Part shown: piece after piece, positions 8,943 to 17,663 of the stretch
How positions within the stretch are numbered: position 1 is the first letter of the stretch
How the letters are laid out: every line of letters starts with the position of its first letter
NCBI RefSeq assembly: GCF_018070025.1
Contig: NZ_JAGPYQ010000001.1
Location: forward strand, 6,944,001-7,008,000
Direction of reading: 5' to 3'
DNA length: 64,000 bases
Source of the DNA: Streptomyces liliiviolaceus
Lineage (GTDB): Bacteria; Actinomycetota; Actinomycetes; Streptomycetales; Streptomycetaceae
The notes under the pieces: model-generated
Databases searched by the model: none
What the model saw: only the letters and a program-made list of their open reading frames with translations
Told to the model about the DNA's origin: nothing
Made by a program: the position numbers and the translations under genes

Positions 8943-9026
8943 GGCGTCCCCCTCACCTCCGGGTTTCGTCGCCGACCCTACTCCTGCCCGTAGGCTCGGG
9001 GGGAGTCGCGTGAGGGAGGCAAAGGA

Positions 9027-9866
9027 GTGCCGGTGGAGATCACTTGGTGGGGTCACGCCACCTGCACGGTAGAGGACTCGGGAGTACGCGTGCTCACGGA
9101 CCCGCTCTTCGCGCGCCGGCTCGCGCATCTGCGCAGGCGCCGGGGCGTGCCACCGCCCGCCGAGGCGGCGGTGGCGGATGTGACGCTCATCTCTCATCTG
9201 CACGCCGACCATCTGCACGTACCGTCGCTGTCCCGGCTCGCACCCGGCACCCGGCTCCTGGTGCCGCGCGGTGCCCGGCGCGCGGTGCCCGGACTGCGCA
9301 GGCTCGGGGAACTGGACCTCACCGAGGTGGCGCCCGGCGACCGGGTCCAGGTCGGTGACCTGCTCGTACGGGTCGTCTCCGCTCGGCACGACGGGCGGCG
9401 GCTGCCGGTCGGGCCGCATCGCGCGCCCGCCCTCGGCTATGTGATCGAGGGCGAGTCCCGGACGTACTTCGCCGGGGACACCGCGCTGTTCGAGTCGATG
9501 GCCGAGGAGGTCGGGCCGGTCGACGTGGCGCTGCTGCCGGTCGGCGGGTGGGGGCCGTATCTGGGCGAGGGGCACCTGGACGCGGGCCGGGCGGCCGACG
9601 CGCTGGCCCTGCTGCGGCCCGGCAGCGCTGTGCCGGTGCACTACGGCACGTACTGGCCCATCGGGATGGATTCCGTGCGCCCCCATGAATTCCATGCACC
9701 GGGCGCCGAGTTCGTGCGCCTGGCCGCCGAGCGTGCGCCCGGCGTGACCGTGCACCGGCTCTACCAGGGGGAAAGTGTGCGACCCAAGATCGTGGGGTAC
9801 CGGTCCTCTCCTGGGGACGCACCGGCCGGTCGGGGCGACGACGAGCGGGAGGGCGGAACCCGGTGA
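9027..9866 (+). CDS. MBL-fold metallo-hydrolase (UlaG-like)
   Basis: 279 residues with the metallo-beta-lactamase fold. EITWWGHATCTVE opens the domain, SHLHADHLHV is the HxHxDH metal motif, YFAGDTALFES supplies the bridging Asp, and VPVHYGTYWP the last His. This resembles the UlaG/L-ascorbate-6-phosphate lactonase-like branch; the substrate is unknown. The GTG start at 9027 has GGGAGG seven bases upstream; a second GTG at 9033 is less well placed. It overlaps the DedA gene by GTGA, so the two are translated together. Confidence 0.92.
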   Translation: MPVEITWWGHATCTVEDSGVRVLTDPLFARRLAHLRRRRGVPPPAEAAVADVTLISHLHADHLHVPSLSRLAPGTRLLVPRGARRAVPGLRRLGELDLTEVAPGDRVQVGDLLVRVVSARHDGRRLPVGPHRAPALGYVIEGESRTYFAGDTALFESMAEEVGPVDVALLPVGGWGPYLGEGHLDAGRAADALALLRPGSAVPVHYGTYWPIGMDSVRPHEFHAPGAEFVRLAAERAPGVTVHRLYQGESVRPKIVGYRSSPGDAPAGRGDDEREGGTR

Positions 9867-10492
9867 GACCTGTGCTCGCCGTCGCGGTCACGACCGTGCC
9901 GACTGTGGCCACTCAGCAGGCGATCGGTTATCCGTCGCTGTTCCTGCTGGTGCTGATCGGTGCGCTGGTGCCGGTCATTCCCACGGGGGCGCTGGTGAGT
10001 TCGGCGGCCGTGGTGGCCGTCCACCAGGCGGCGCCCTTCTCGATGCTGCTGGTCTTCCTGGTGTCGGCGCTGGCCGCGTTCCTCGGGGACATGGCGCTGT
10101 ACTGGCTCGGGCGCCGTGGCATGAAGTCGAAGAACGGTTCGCGCTGGCTCGCGGCGATCCGCGACCGCGCGCCCGAGGACCGGCTGGCCCAGGCGCAGGG
10201 GAAGCTCGCCGACCACGGGGTCGCGGTGCTGGTGCTGTCCCGGCTGGTGCCCGCGGGGCGCATCCCGGTGATGCTCGCCTGTCTGATGGCGAAGTGGCCG
10301 ATGCGCCGGTTCGCCCACGGCAACGCGCCGGCGTGCCTCGCGTGGGCCGCGACGTACCAGCTCATCGGGGTGCTGGGCGGGTCCCTGTTCAAGGAACCGT
10401 GGGAGGGCGTGCTGGCGGCGGTGCTCCTGACGGTGCTCGTCAGCGTGACCCCGACGCTGTGGCGCCGCCTCCGCAGCGCGACCGCCCGCTAG
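9863..10492 (+). CDS. DedA/VTT-domain membrane protein
   Basis: 209 residues with about four to five membrane helices. It contains the VTT (SNARE-associated) signatures: FLGDMALYWLGRRGM followed by a loop and VLVLSRLVPAGRIPVMLACLMAKWPMRRF. The R-x3-G/A-R region matches the conserved basic motif of DedA family proteins, linked to lipid-carrier flipping and membrane homeostasis. It starts at GTG overlapping the stop of the metallo-hydrolase. Confidence 0.9.
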   Translation: MRPVLAVAVTTVPTVATQQAIGYPSLFLLVLIGALVPVIPTGALVSSAAVVAVHQAAPFSMLLVFLVSALAAFLGDMALYWLGRRGMKSKNGSRWLAAIRDRAPEDRLAQAQGKLADHGVAVLVLSRLVPAGRIPVMLACLMAKWPMRRFAHGNAPACLAWAATYQLIGVLGGSLFKEPWEGVLAAVLLTVLVSVTPTLWRRLRSATAR

Positions 10493-10499
10493 GGCGCCC

Positions 10500-10930
10500 C
10501 GCCAGGGGCGCGACGACCGGCGCGATCCGCCCCCACCGGGCCCGCGGCGCCCACCCGCCAGCACCCCCTGCTGAGACCGTCCTACACCTGCGGCCCGGTG
10601 GGGGCGTGCCGCGCCGATCCCCGCGCCCCTCACGGGGCCCGCAGCCCACAAGCCACCCGACGGGACCGTCCTGCACCCGCGGGTCCGCCGTGGCTGAGCG
10701 CGCCGTTCCCCGCGCCCCTAACGGGGCCCGGCCGCACGCGGAGGCCCCGCCCCGCCCCTCAGGGGCGCGGGGAACTGCGCGGCCCGCCCCCACCGGCCCG
10801 CAGCGGACAGACAACCGCAAGCCAACCCCCTTGGGTCCGTCGTGGCTAGGCGCGCCATTCCCCGCGCCCCTCAAGGGGCCCGTTAGGGGCGCGGGGAACT
10901 GCGCGGCCCGCCCCCGCCCGCCCGCAGGGG
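10500..10930. repeat. GC-rich repeat cluster between convergent genes
   Basis: The 474-base gap between the DedA gene (plus) and an MBL-fold gene (minus) is mostly repeat. I count about six copies: a decayed one at 10503, minus-oriented ones near 10608, 10696 and 10851, and plus-oriented ones with GGGG at 10762 and 10877. The last two opposed copies (10851-10897) can fold back on each other. I see no gene. Confidence 0.85.
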
Positions 10931-10966
10931 ACACGCAGCCGCAAGCTTCTCCCCGGTGGGAGACCG

Positions 10967-12013
10967 TCACGGCAGGATGCGGGAGGCTCCTACCGGGAGG
11001 TCCCACAGGGTTTCCCGGGGCAGGCCCGCCGCCTCCCAGGCCGCACGGACGCGCGTGAGCGGTTCCAGGACGGGCTCGGCCGACAGGACGAAGGTCGCCC
11101 AGTGCATCGGAGCCATCCGAAGCGCACCGAGGTCCTGGACCGCCCGCACCGCGTCCTCCGGATCGCAGTGCACATCGCTGAGCCACCACCGGGGGTCGTA
11201 CGCACCGATCGGCAGCAGCGCCAGGTCGATGCCGGGATAACGCGCCCCGATCCGGGCGAACCAGTGCCCGTACCCCGTGTCCCCCGCGAAGTACACCCGT
11301 CTGCCGTCGGACGCGGTCAGCACCCAGCCGCCCCACAGCGTGCGGCACGTGTCGTGGAGGCTGCGCTTGGACCAGTGGTGGGCCGGCACGAAGTCCAGGC
11401 GGACACCGCGGAGTTCGGCCGCCTCCCACCAGTCCAGCTCCGTCACCCGCGTGAAGCGCCGGCGCCGGAACCAGCGCCCCAGTCCCGCCGGGACGAACAC
11501 CGGGGTGTCCCGCGGGAGCCGGCGCAGGGTCGGCGCGTCCAGGTGGTCGTAGTGGTTGTGGGAGATGACGACCGCGTCCACCCGCGGCAGCGCGCTCCAG
11601 GGCACGCCGACGGGGGTGATCCGGGCGGGAGTTCCGAGGATCTTGCGGGACCAGACCGGGTCGGTGAGCACCGTGAGGCCACCGATCCGGACCACCCAAC
11701 TGGCGTGCCCCGCCCAGGAGACGGCGACCGTGTCGGAGTCGATCCGGGGCAACGGCTCGGGCGCGTACGGCAGTCGGGGAATGTCGGCGAGCCCCTCCGG
11801 CCCCGGCCGCAGCGCCCCCTCGCGCGCGAACCGCGCGAAACCGCTGAGGCCCGGCAGCGGTGCGGTGAGCCGCCCGGCGAAGGACCGGGGCCAGACGCGC
11901 CGTTCACCGAGCGGCCGCGGCTCCGCGAGCGGCCCTGCGACATCGGGCGGGGTGGAGGTCGTCGTGGTCGTGGAGGTCGTGGTGGTCGTGGCCGACTCGG
12001 ACTGCTGCGTCAT
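10967..12013 (-). CDS. MBL-fold metallo-hydrolase (NAPE-PLD-like)
   Basis: 348 residues. After a low-complexity Thr-rich N-terminus (residues 9-20) comes an MBL domain: VSWAGHASWVVRI, SHNHYDHLDAPT (HxHxDH), PAHHWSKRSLHDT, YFAGDTGYGHWF (bridging Asp) and MAPMHWATF (last His). The WAGHAS, PAHHWSxR and GDTGY motifs are typical of the N-acylphosphatidylethanolamine phospholipase D-like bacterial group. The start ATG overlaps the stop of the aminotransferase-like gene (ATGA), so the pair forms a small operon. No signal peptide, so likely cytoplasmic. Confidence 0.92.
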   Translation of the reverse strand: MTQQSESATTTTTSTTTTTSTPPDVAGPLAEPRPLGERRVWPRSFAGRLTAPLPGLSGFARFAREGALRPGPEGLADIPRLPYAPEPLPRIDSDTVAVSWAGHASWVVRIGGLTVLTDPVWSRKILGTPARITPVGVPWSALPRVDAVVISHNHYDHLDAPTLRRLPRDTPVFVPAGLGRWFRRRRFTRVTELDWWEAAELRGVRLDFVPAHHWSKRSLHDTCRTLWGGWVLTASDGRRVYFAGDTGYGHWFARIGARYPGIDLALLPIGAYDPRWWLSDVHCDPEDAVRAVQDLGALRMAPMHWATFVLSAEPVLEPLTRVRAAWEAAGLPRETLWDLPVGASRILP

Positions 12014-13251
12014 CGAGGGGACTCCCGTCGCCGAGCGTCATCGTCGTCGCGGAGATCGCCGAAGGTCGATCCCAGCAGACTCAACCTGCTTTTCACATGG
12101 GGTAGTTCCAGGGGTTCCGGTGACACAAGAGACGCCATGCGCTCGTCGTCGGTTGTGCCGAGGAACGGCCCGGTGGACAGCCGTACGCGCAGGGCGCCGA
12201 GGTCGTCCCCGAAGCGGTGTCCGCCGGGCGCCGGCATGTCCAGCCGGACACTGAGGAAGTCCTCCAGTTCCTGCGCGTCACCGACCCCGAGCGCACCGAG
12301 CGCGGACCGCAGCGGACCGAGGTCGGCGTACAGATGGCGTCCCGCCCGGGGCGGCCGGACGAGGGCGCCCGCCGCGGTGAGCGCCCGGTGCGCGGCGGCG
12401 GCGACGCTCGCGTGCAGCCGTACGGACACGGCGAGGCGGCGTGTGATCTCGTCGGGTTCGCCGAGCGCGTACGCGGCGGCTGAGGCGACCGGCGCGGCGA
12501 TCCGGGCGTCGAGGGCGGTGAGGACGTCGAGGACGCGGTCGCGCAGCAGGGTACCGGTGTCGTTGCCCGGGAAGCGGGCGATCGCGGCGGGCCAGCCGGC
12601 CGGGAGGAACGGGCCGCCGAGGTCGGCCAAGACCGTGACCCGGTCCGGCAGCATCTCGGCGGGGCCGATCAGCACGGAGTCCTGCGGCTCGTGCAGCGTG
12701 TCGCGCCAGGTCTCGTCGCTGACGATGTGCAGGCCCTCGCCCACGGCGGCCTCGATGGTCTCGTGGACCAGCTCGGGCGGCGCGACGGTCGCGGCGGGAT
12801 CGTCGGCCACGGACAGGACGAGAAGCCGCGGATCGCCGCCCTCGGCACGCACCCGGCGCACGGTCTCCAGAAGGGCGTACGGGTCCGGGACGCCACCGCA
12901 CTCGGCGGGCGTGCCCACGGGGAAGACGGACGCGCCGAGCAGCCGGGCCTGCGGCGTCCACCAGGCGGCGCAGGGGCGGGGCACCAGCACGTCACCGCCG
13001 AGTGCCGCGGTCAGCGCGAGGAGCAGGGCGGGGGCGCCGGGCGCCGCGACGGTCCGGTCGTGGTCGGTGGGCAGACCGCGCCGGGTCCAGTAGCCGCGGG
13101 CCGCGTCCAGGAGCGCGGCGCCCCCGCCGGTCGGTTCGGTGTGCGTGCCGGTCGCGGCGGCGACGAGTCCGGGTGGCGGCGGGAGGCCGTGACCGGGGAG
13201 GGGTGGGCCGTAACGGACAGGTCCGTGGCCTTCCGGTTCGGTCCGCCGCAT
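12010..13251 (-). CDS. Aminotransferase-like fold-type I protein lacking key PLP residues
   Basis: 413 residues that align along the class I/II aminotransferase plan: GAPALLLALTAALGG (phosphate-binding region), VLVPRPCAAWWTPQARLLG, SDETWRDTLHEP (the Asp that contacts the pyridine nitrogen) and a C-terminal LRVRLSTGP (carboxylate-binding Arg). The position of the Schiff-base lysine instead reads TVLADLGGPFLPAGWP with no lysine, and the usual NPTG motif reads ADDPAAT. It is therefore probably not a working transaminase, although the fold seems kept. ATG 13251 has GGAGG seven bases upstream. It is coupled to the MBL-fold gene downstream. Confidence 0.8.
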   Translation of the reverse strand: MRRTEPEGHGPVRYGPPLPGHGLPPPPGLVAAATGTHTEPTGGGAALLDAARGYWTRRGLPTDHDRTVAAPGAPALLLALTAALGGDVLVPRPCAAWWTPQARLLGASVFPVGTPAECGGVPDPYALLETVRRVRAEGGDPRLLVLSVADDPAATVAPPELVHETIEAAVGEGLHIVSDETWRDTLHEPQDSVLIGPAEMLPDRVTVLADLGGPFLPAGWPAAIARFPGNDTGTLLRDRVLDVLTALDARIAAPVASAAAYALGEPDEITRRLAVSVRLHASVAAAAHRALTAAGALVRPPRAGRHLYADLGPLRSALGALGVGDAQELEDFLSVRLDMPAPGGHRFGDDLGALRVRLSTGPFLGTTDDERMASLVSPEPLELPHVKSRLSLLGSTFGDLRDDDDARRRESPR

Positions 13252-13425
13252 CCGTCCACCTCCGCGCAGTGCTCCCTGGACCCGTCGGACCGGGACCGGA
13301 TTCCCACGGTGCCGGTCGTGCTTCCGGGATCCCCATACCCAGTGATCCGCTTCACCAACTCAGCCGTTCGGCGCAGCCGTTCATGTCGGCCGCCCCTCGT
13401 CGGCCGTGCGTCTCAGCCGTGCGTC

Positions 13426-14208
13426 TCAGCCGTCCACGGACGAGTCCCGGTGGCGCAGCCTGTGGGCCGCGGCGCCGAGCGCGCCCACGATGAGGACACC
13501 GCCGGACACCAGGGCGGCCGTGGACTCGTTGAAGGTGCCGCCCTCACCGGCGTGCACCCCGTGCGGGACCCCGGTGCCGTGGGAGTCACCGTGCGATGTC
13601 CCGTGGGAGCCGTCGGCGGAGACCGTGAAGGACGCGCTCCACTCCTTGCCCTCCCCGCCGGGTGCCGCGGGACAGACGCCCTCGGCCCGCCACTCGGAGG
13701 ACGCGCGGCCGCCGCCCTCCTCGAAGTCCGCGGTGGGTGCGATACGGGCGGTGCCGCTGTAGGTGAGGTCGCCGCCCCGCGGTCCCTCCTTGCCCGCGGG
13801 GTCGTCCCGGCCACCCAGGCCGTCGACGCCCTCGGGCTCCTCGGCGACGGCCGGCGGACCCACGTCGTCCGGGCCCACGTCGCCCGGACCCACCGGATCC
13901 TCGACGCCCAGGCCCGCCGGATCGTCCGTCCCGGCAGGGTCATCCTCGCGTCCGGAGTGCCCGGTCCTGTGCAGTTGCACGGTCCCGTGCTCGAAGGCCT
14001 CGGAGGTGGCGTCGATGGTTTCGGGCGGGTGCCCGCCGGTCGACGCGCAGGTGACGGAGACGGTGACGCTGCCGCCGGGGGCCACCGTGCGCGGGCTGAC
14101 CTCGGCCCCCGGGTTCGCGGACGCGGACGCGGCCGACGCGGCGGCGCCGAGTACGAGCGTGGTGAAGGCGGTGGCGGACAGTGCGCGGGCGGTACGGCTC
14201 AGCGGCAT
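13426..14208 (-). CDS. Secreted, C-terminally membrane-anchored hypothetical protein
   Basis: 260 residues from ATG 14208 (AGGAG eight bases upstream). A signal peptide spans about residues 1-30 (LSATAFTTLVLGAAASAASASA). A short domain follows (VAPGGSVTVSVTCAS), then a Gly/Asp/Pro-rich linker, a second region with one Cys, a His/Gly/Ser-rich stretch and a single C-terminal helix ALVSGGVLIVGALGAAA followed by RLRHR. This predicts an exported protein held by its C-terminus. There is no LPxTG sortase motif. A longer in-frame start at 14376 is rejected because it lacks a signal peptide and ribosome site. Function unknown. Confidence 0.8.
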   Translation of the reverse strand: MPLSRTARALSATAFTTLVLGAAASAASASANPGAEVSPRTVAPGGSVTVSVTCASTGGHPPETIDATSEAFEHGTVQLHRTGHSGREDDPAGTDDPAGLGVEDPVGPGDVGPDDVGPPAVAEEPEGVDGLGGRDDPAGKEGPRGGDLTYSGTARIAPTADFEEGGGRASSEWRAEGVCPAAPGGEGKEWSASFTVSADGSHGTSHGDSHGTGVPHGVHAGEGGTFNESTAALVSGGVLIVGALGAAAHRLRHRDSSVDG

Positions 14209-14369
14209 GGGTCGGTCTCCTTCGGCCGTCGGCGGGGACCCCCACGCCCGGGTACGGCGGCGGAGGCGGGGCACGACCGGCATGCCCCGCGATCCATCAG
14301 AGCCCGCCCCCGCCCGGGGCGCGCGCGGCCGGACACCATTCGTGCCACGCGGACGCCCGAGCGGGTGAA

Positions 14370-14389
14370 ACGGCACGCGACCGTGCCGT
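14370..14389 (-). terminator. Hairpin downstream of the sigma factor gene
   Basis: An 8-bp stem ACGGCACG/CGTGCCGT with a CGAC loop, 25 bases after the sigma stop. On the minus strand it is followed by TTTCAC, a weak T-run. Confidence 0.55.
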
Positions 14390-14414
14390 CGGCGTCAGAG
14401 GAGTGCCGGGGGCG

Positions 14415-15209
14415 TCACGCGCCGTCCTGCATGACCTGGTCCCGCAGGCGGTCGCAGCAGCGGCTGATCAGCCGGGAGACATGCATCTGGGAGATGCCGA
14501 GCTGTTCGGCGATACGGCTCTGGGTCATGTCGTTGAAGAAGCGCATGTAGAGGATGGCCCGTTCGCGTTCGGACAGGGCCTCCAGCCGCGGCTTGACCGA
14601 CTCGCGGTCGATCACGATGTCGAGGGCCGGGTCGGCGGAGCCGAGCGCGTCGCTCAGGGAGTAGCCGTCCTCGCTGCCCGGCAGTTCGGCGTCCAGGGAG
14701 AGCGCCGTGAAGCTCTCCAGGGCCTCCAGACCGGCGCGTACGTCGTCCTCGCTCATCTGGGCGTGCTCGGCGATCTCCTCGATCGTGGGCTGCCGGCCGG
14801 AGATGGTCTGGGACAGCTCCTGGCGCGCGAAGCGGACGCGGTTACGCAGGTCCTGGACCCGGCGCGGTACGTGCAGGGTCCACATGTGGTCACGGAAGTG
14901 ACGCTTTATCTCCCCGGTGACGGTCGGCACGGCGTAGCTCTCGAAGGCGTTGCCGCGGTCGGGGTCGTAGCGGTCGACGGCCTTGACCAGACCGAGTGCC
15001 GCGACCTGCCGCAGGTCCTCGAAGTTCTCGCCGCGGCTGCGGAACCGGCCGGCCAGCCGCTCCGCCATGGGCAGCCAGGCTTCGATGATCTGGTCGCGGA
15101 GCGTGTCGCGCAGCCGGCCGGGGGGCAACGAGGCGAGTTTGCGGAAGTCCGCCGCGGTGTCGGGGGCGTCGTCGTGGGGATGGTGCCTGGCGCTCGCGTG
15201 AGTGCGCAT
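14415..15209 (-). CDS. SigB/SigF-family RNA polymerase sigma factor
   Basis: 264 residues. Region 2 contains LAGRFRSRGENFEDLRQVAALGLVKAVDRYDPDRGNAFESYAVPTVTGEIKRHFRD in consecutive pieces. Region 3 has VPRRVQDLRNRVRFARQEL and the IEEIAEHAQMS helix, and region 4 has LSERERAILYMRFF plus the QSRIAEQLGISQMHVSRLI helix-turn-helix. This is the general-stress/sporulation SigB/F/G type, normally held by an RsbW-like anti-sigma factor. No rsbV/rsbW genes adjoin it. ATG 15209 has AGGGAG eight bases upstream; an in-frame extension to 15290 is unsupported. Its likely target promoter type is found just upstream of the neighbouring DUF2795 gene. Confidence 0.94.
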   Translation of the reverse strand: MRTHASARHHPHDDAPDTAADFRKLASLPPGRLRDTLRDQIIEAWLPMAERLAGRFRSRGENFEDLRQVAALGLVKAVDRYDPDRGNAFESYAVPTVTGEIKRHFRDHMWTLHVPRRVQDLRNRVRFARQELSQTISGRQPTIEEIAEHAQMSEDDVRAGLEALESFTALSLDAELPGSEDGYSLSDALGSADPALDIVIDRESVKPRLEALSERERAILYMRFFNDMTQSRIAEQLGISQMHVSRLISRCCDRLRDQVMQDGA

Positions 15210-15428
15210 GATTGCTGCAACTCCCTTGAGGGGTGCTCTGGTTGGACGACGGTCAACCGTGAGAGCGCACCCTGAGCCGGACGGGCACACCCGTGGGGCG
15301 GGAAGCGACTCCCACGGACGTGCCTCCTGTCCGAAGCACTGAGTGTCCGCCTGCCCCGGGTTTCACCGGGCAAACACACGGATGCCAGGACGGTTCGACG
15401 CCGGTTCGCACGACGATCCGCGAATCTC

Positions 15429-15453
15429 GTGTTGATGTTCGGGGCTCGGGTAC
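15429..15453 (+). promoter_or_regulatory. SigB-type promoter for the DUF2795 gene
   Basis: GTGT (15429-15432), a 15-base spacer and GGGTAC (15448-15453), 33 bases before the ATG at 15486. This fits the reported streptomycete SigB consensus GNNT-N14-16-GGGTAY fully. Confidence 0.6.
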
Positions 15454-15485
15454 GCGGGGGTCACCCCGAACATCTGGAGGGACTC

Positions 15486-15875
15486 ATGGAGCGAGGCAGC
15501 AACCGCCTCAGCGCCCACCGGGACGAGGAGATGAAGCACGAACTGCAGGGTCTGCTGAGGTCGGGCCATCCGACCCGGGCGGAGGAGTGGCACGACCCGG
15601 AGCCGGTCGCGGACGACGATCCGACGGTTGCCGGAGGCCCGGTGCGGCCGGGCGCGGGCAGTACGACCGTGGCGGCCGTGCGCCTCGAACTGGCGCGGAG
15701 TCTGGGCCGTACGTCGTTCCCCGCGGGGCCTCGGGAGCTGGTCGGGGTGCTGCGTGAGCAGTACGCGCCGGACACGCTGGTCGAGCCGGTGGAACGGCTG
15801 CCGTCGGATGCGCGCTACGCCAACGCCCAGGAACTGGCCGAGGCGGTCGTCCGTTCCGCGGCACCGGACGCCTGA
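15486..15875 (+). CDS. DUF2795 domain protein, likely stress-regulated
   Basis: 129 residues from ATG 15486, with GGAGGG just upstream. The C-terminal 60 residues (LGRTSFPAGPRELVGVLR, then APDTLVEPVERLPSDARYANAQELAEAV) match the DUF2795 pattern: a FPA motif, then an hxxLxRLPDxxYxxxxEl motif. The N-terminal part is hydrophilic and probably disordered. No enzyme motif. A SigB-type promoter lies 33 bases upstream, and the gene for a SigB-type sigma factor is divergent and adjacent, so the protein is probably part of that stress response. Its function is unknown. Confidence 0.85.
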   Translation: MERGSNRLSAHRDEEMKHELQGLLRSGHPTRAEEWHDPEPVADDDPTVAGGPVRPGAGSTTVAAVRLELARSLGRTSFPAGPRELVGVLREQYAPDTLVEPVERLPSDARYANAQELAEAVVRSAAPDA

Positions 15876-15880
15876 CCGCC

Positions 15881-15938
15881 AAAGATTGCGCAGTTCCCCG
15901 CGCCCCTTTTCAGGGGCGCGGGGAACTGCGCAATCTTT
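15881..15938. terminator. Perfect 27-bp bidirectional hairpin made of two repeat copies
   Basis: The arm 15881-15907 and its exact reverse complement 15912-15938 are separated by four bases (TTTC). The left arm starts AAAGATTGCG and the right ends CAATCTTT, so a short A-run precedes and a T-run follows on either strand. It lies between the stops of two convergent genes (15875 and 15963), the expected place for a two-way intrinsic terminator. Each arm is one copy of the GC-rich dispersed repeat. Confidence 0.85.
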
Positions 15939-15962
15939 TAGGGCTTTCAGGGGTGCGAAGCG

Positions 15963-17582
15963 CTACCGCGACCGCTCGACCCGGCGTTCGTCCCAGACCG
16001 GCTCCGTCGTCTCCCGTACACGCCCGTCGCTGCCGAACACCAGATATCGGTCGAACGCGCGAGCGAACCACCGGTCGTGGGTGACGGCCAGGACCGTCCC
16101 CTGGTAGGCCTCAAGCCCTTCCTGGAGCGCCTCCGCGGACTCCAGGTCGAGGTTGTCCGTCGGCTCGTCGAGGAGCAGGGCCGTGGACCCCTCCAGTTCG
16201 AGCAGGAGGATCTGGAAGCGGGCCTGCTGCCCACCGGACAGCCGGTCGAACCGCTGCTCCGCCTGCGCCGTCAGCTCGTACCGCCGCAGCCGGGACATCG
16301 CCGCGCCCCGGTCCTGGGCGTGCTCGCTCCACAGGATGTCGAGCAGGGCGCGCCCCTGCAGTTCGGGGTGCGCGTGCGTCTGGGCGAAGTGGCCGGCCAC
16401 GACCCGCGCGCCGAGCTTCCACTCCCCCGTGTGCGCCACGTCGCCGCCCGCCAGCAGCCGCAGGAAGTGCGACTTGCCCGAGCCGTTCGAGCCGAGGACG
16501 GCGACCCGTTCGCCGTAGAAGACCTCCAGGTCGAAGGGTTTCATCAGCCCGGTCAGTTCGAGCCCCTTGCAGGTCACGGCCCGTACACCGGTGCGTCCGC
16601 CGTGCAGGCGCATCGTGATGTCCTGCTCGCGCGGCGGCTCCGGCGGCGGCCCGGCCTCCTCGAACTTGCGCAGCCTGGTCTGCGCGGCCTGGTAGCGGGA
16701 GGCCAGCTCGTGGCTGATGGAGGCGGCCTGGCGCAGGTTCAGTACGAGCTTCTTCAGCTGGGCGTGCTTCTCGTCCCAGCGCCGCCGCAGCTCCTCGAAG
16801 CGCGCGAACCGCTCACGACGGGCCTCGTGGTACGTGGCGAAGCCGCCGCCGTGCACCCAGGCGTCGGCGCCGGCCGGTCCCGGCTCCACGCTGACGATCT
16901 TCTCGGCGGAACGGGCGAGCAGTTCCCGGTCGTGGGAGACGAACAGGACCGTCTTACGGGTCTCCCGCAGCTTCTCCTCCAGCCAGCGCTTGCCGGGCAC
17001 GTCGAGGTAGTTGTCCGGCTCGTCGAGGAGCAGCACCTCGTCGGAGCCGCGCAGCAGCGCCTCCAGCACGAGCCGCTTCTGCTCACCGCCCGACAGGGTC
17101 CGTACCTCGCGGAACTGCGCCTTGTCGTACGGGACGCCGAGCGCGGCCGTGGTGCAGATGTCCCAGAGCGTCTCGGCCTCGTACCCCTGGACCTCGGCCC
17201 AGTCGGAGAGCGCCTGCGCATACTGGAGCTGGGCGGCCTCGTCGTCGACCGTCATGATGCCGTGCTCGGCGCGGTCCACGGCCTGCGCGGCCTCGCGGAT
17301 ACGGGGCTGGGCCACCGACACGAGCAGGTCGCGCACGGTCGACTCGTCCCGTACGGAGCCCACGAACTGGCGCATCACCCCGAGTCCGCCGCTCACCGTG
17401 ACGGTGCCGCCGTGCGGCTTCAGCTCGCCCGAGATCAGGCGGAGCAGTGTCGTCTTCCCGGCGCCGTTGGGCCCCACGAGCGCCACAGCGGCCCCTTCGC
17501 CCACCCGGAAGGAGACGTCGCCGAGCAGCGCCCTCCCGTCGGGAAGGTAGTACTCCAGGTGCGCGGCTTCGAGATGTCCCAT
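15963..17582 (-). CDS. ABC-F family ATP-binding protein
   Basis: 539 residues with two ABC cassettes and no membrane segment. First cassette: Walker A VGPNGAGKTT, signature LSGGEQKR, Walker B VLLLDEPDNYLD. Second: LGSNGSGKS, LSGGQQAR, ALLLDEPTDNLD. A charged linker (about residues 245-325, RRRWDEKHAQLKKLV and neighbours) joins them. ABC-F proteins act on the ribosome, in translation control or antibiotic protection. With DNY rather than DxN after the first Walker B it resembles housekeeping streptomycete members more than dedicated resistance proteins, but this cannot be settled here. Start ATG 17582; a longer open frame to 19172 is antisense to the PAP2 gene. Confidence 0.95.
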   Translation of the reverse strand: MGHLEAAHLEYYLPDGRALLGDVSFRVGEGAAVALVGPNGAGKTTLLRLISGELKPHGGTVTVSGGLGVMRQFVGSVRDESTVRDLLVSVAQPRIREAAQAVDRAEHGIMTVDDEAAQLQYAQALSDWAEVQGYEAETLWDICTTAALGVPYDKAQFREVRTLSGGEQKRLVLEALLRGSDEVLLLDEPDNYLDVPGKRWLEEKLRETRKTVLFVSHDRELLARSAEKIVSVEPGPAGADAWVHGGGFATYHEARRERFARFEELRRRWDEKHAQLKKLVLNLRQAASISHELASRYQAAQTRLRKFEEAGPPPEPPREQDITMRLHGGRTGVRAVTCKGLELTGLMKPFDLEVFYGERVAVLGSNGSGKSHFLRLLAGGDVAHTGEWKLGARVVAGHFAQTHAHPELQGRALLDILWSEHAQDRGAAMSRLRRYELTAQAEQRFDRLSGGQQARFQILLLELEGSTALLLDEPTDNLDLESAEALQEGLEAYQGTVLAVTHDRWFARAFDRYLVFGSDGRVRETTEPVWDERRVERSR

Positions 17583-17663
17583 GGTCGCGCATTGTCCGGG
17601 GCGGACGGGCGGCGGGGCAAACCGATATGCGCGCCGAAGGCCCGGTGGGGTAGACGATGGAGC

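Noticed and set aside
16077..17663. Plus-strand open frame upstream of the PAP2-DAGK start
   Set aside because: Antisense to the ABC-F gene; the PAP2 fold begins at 17664.
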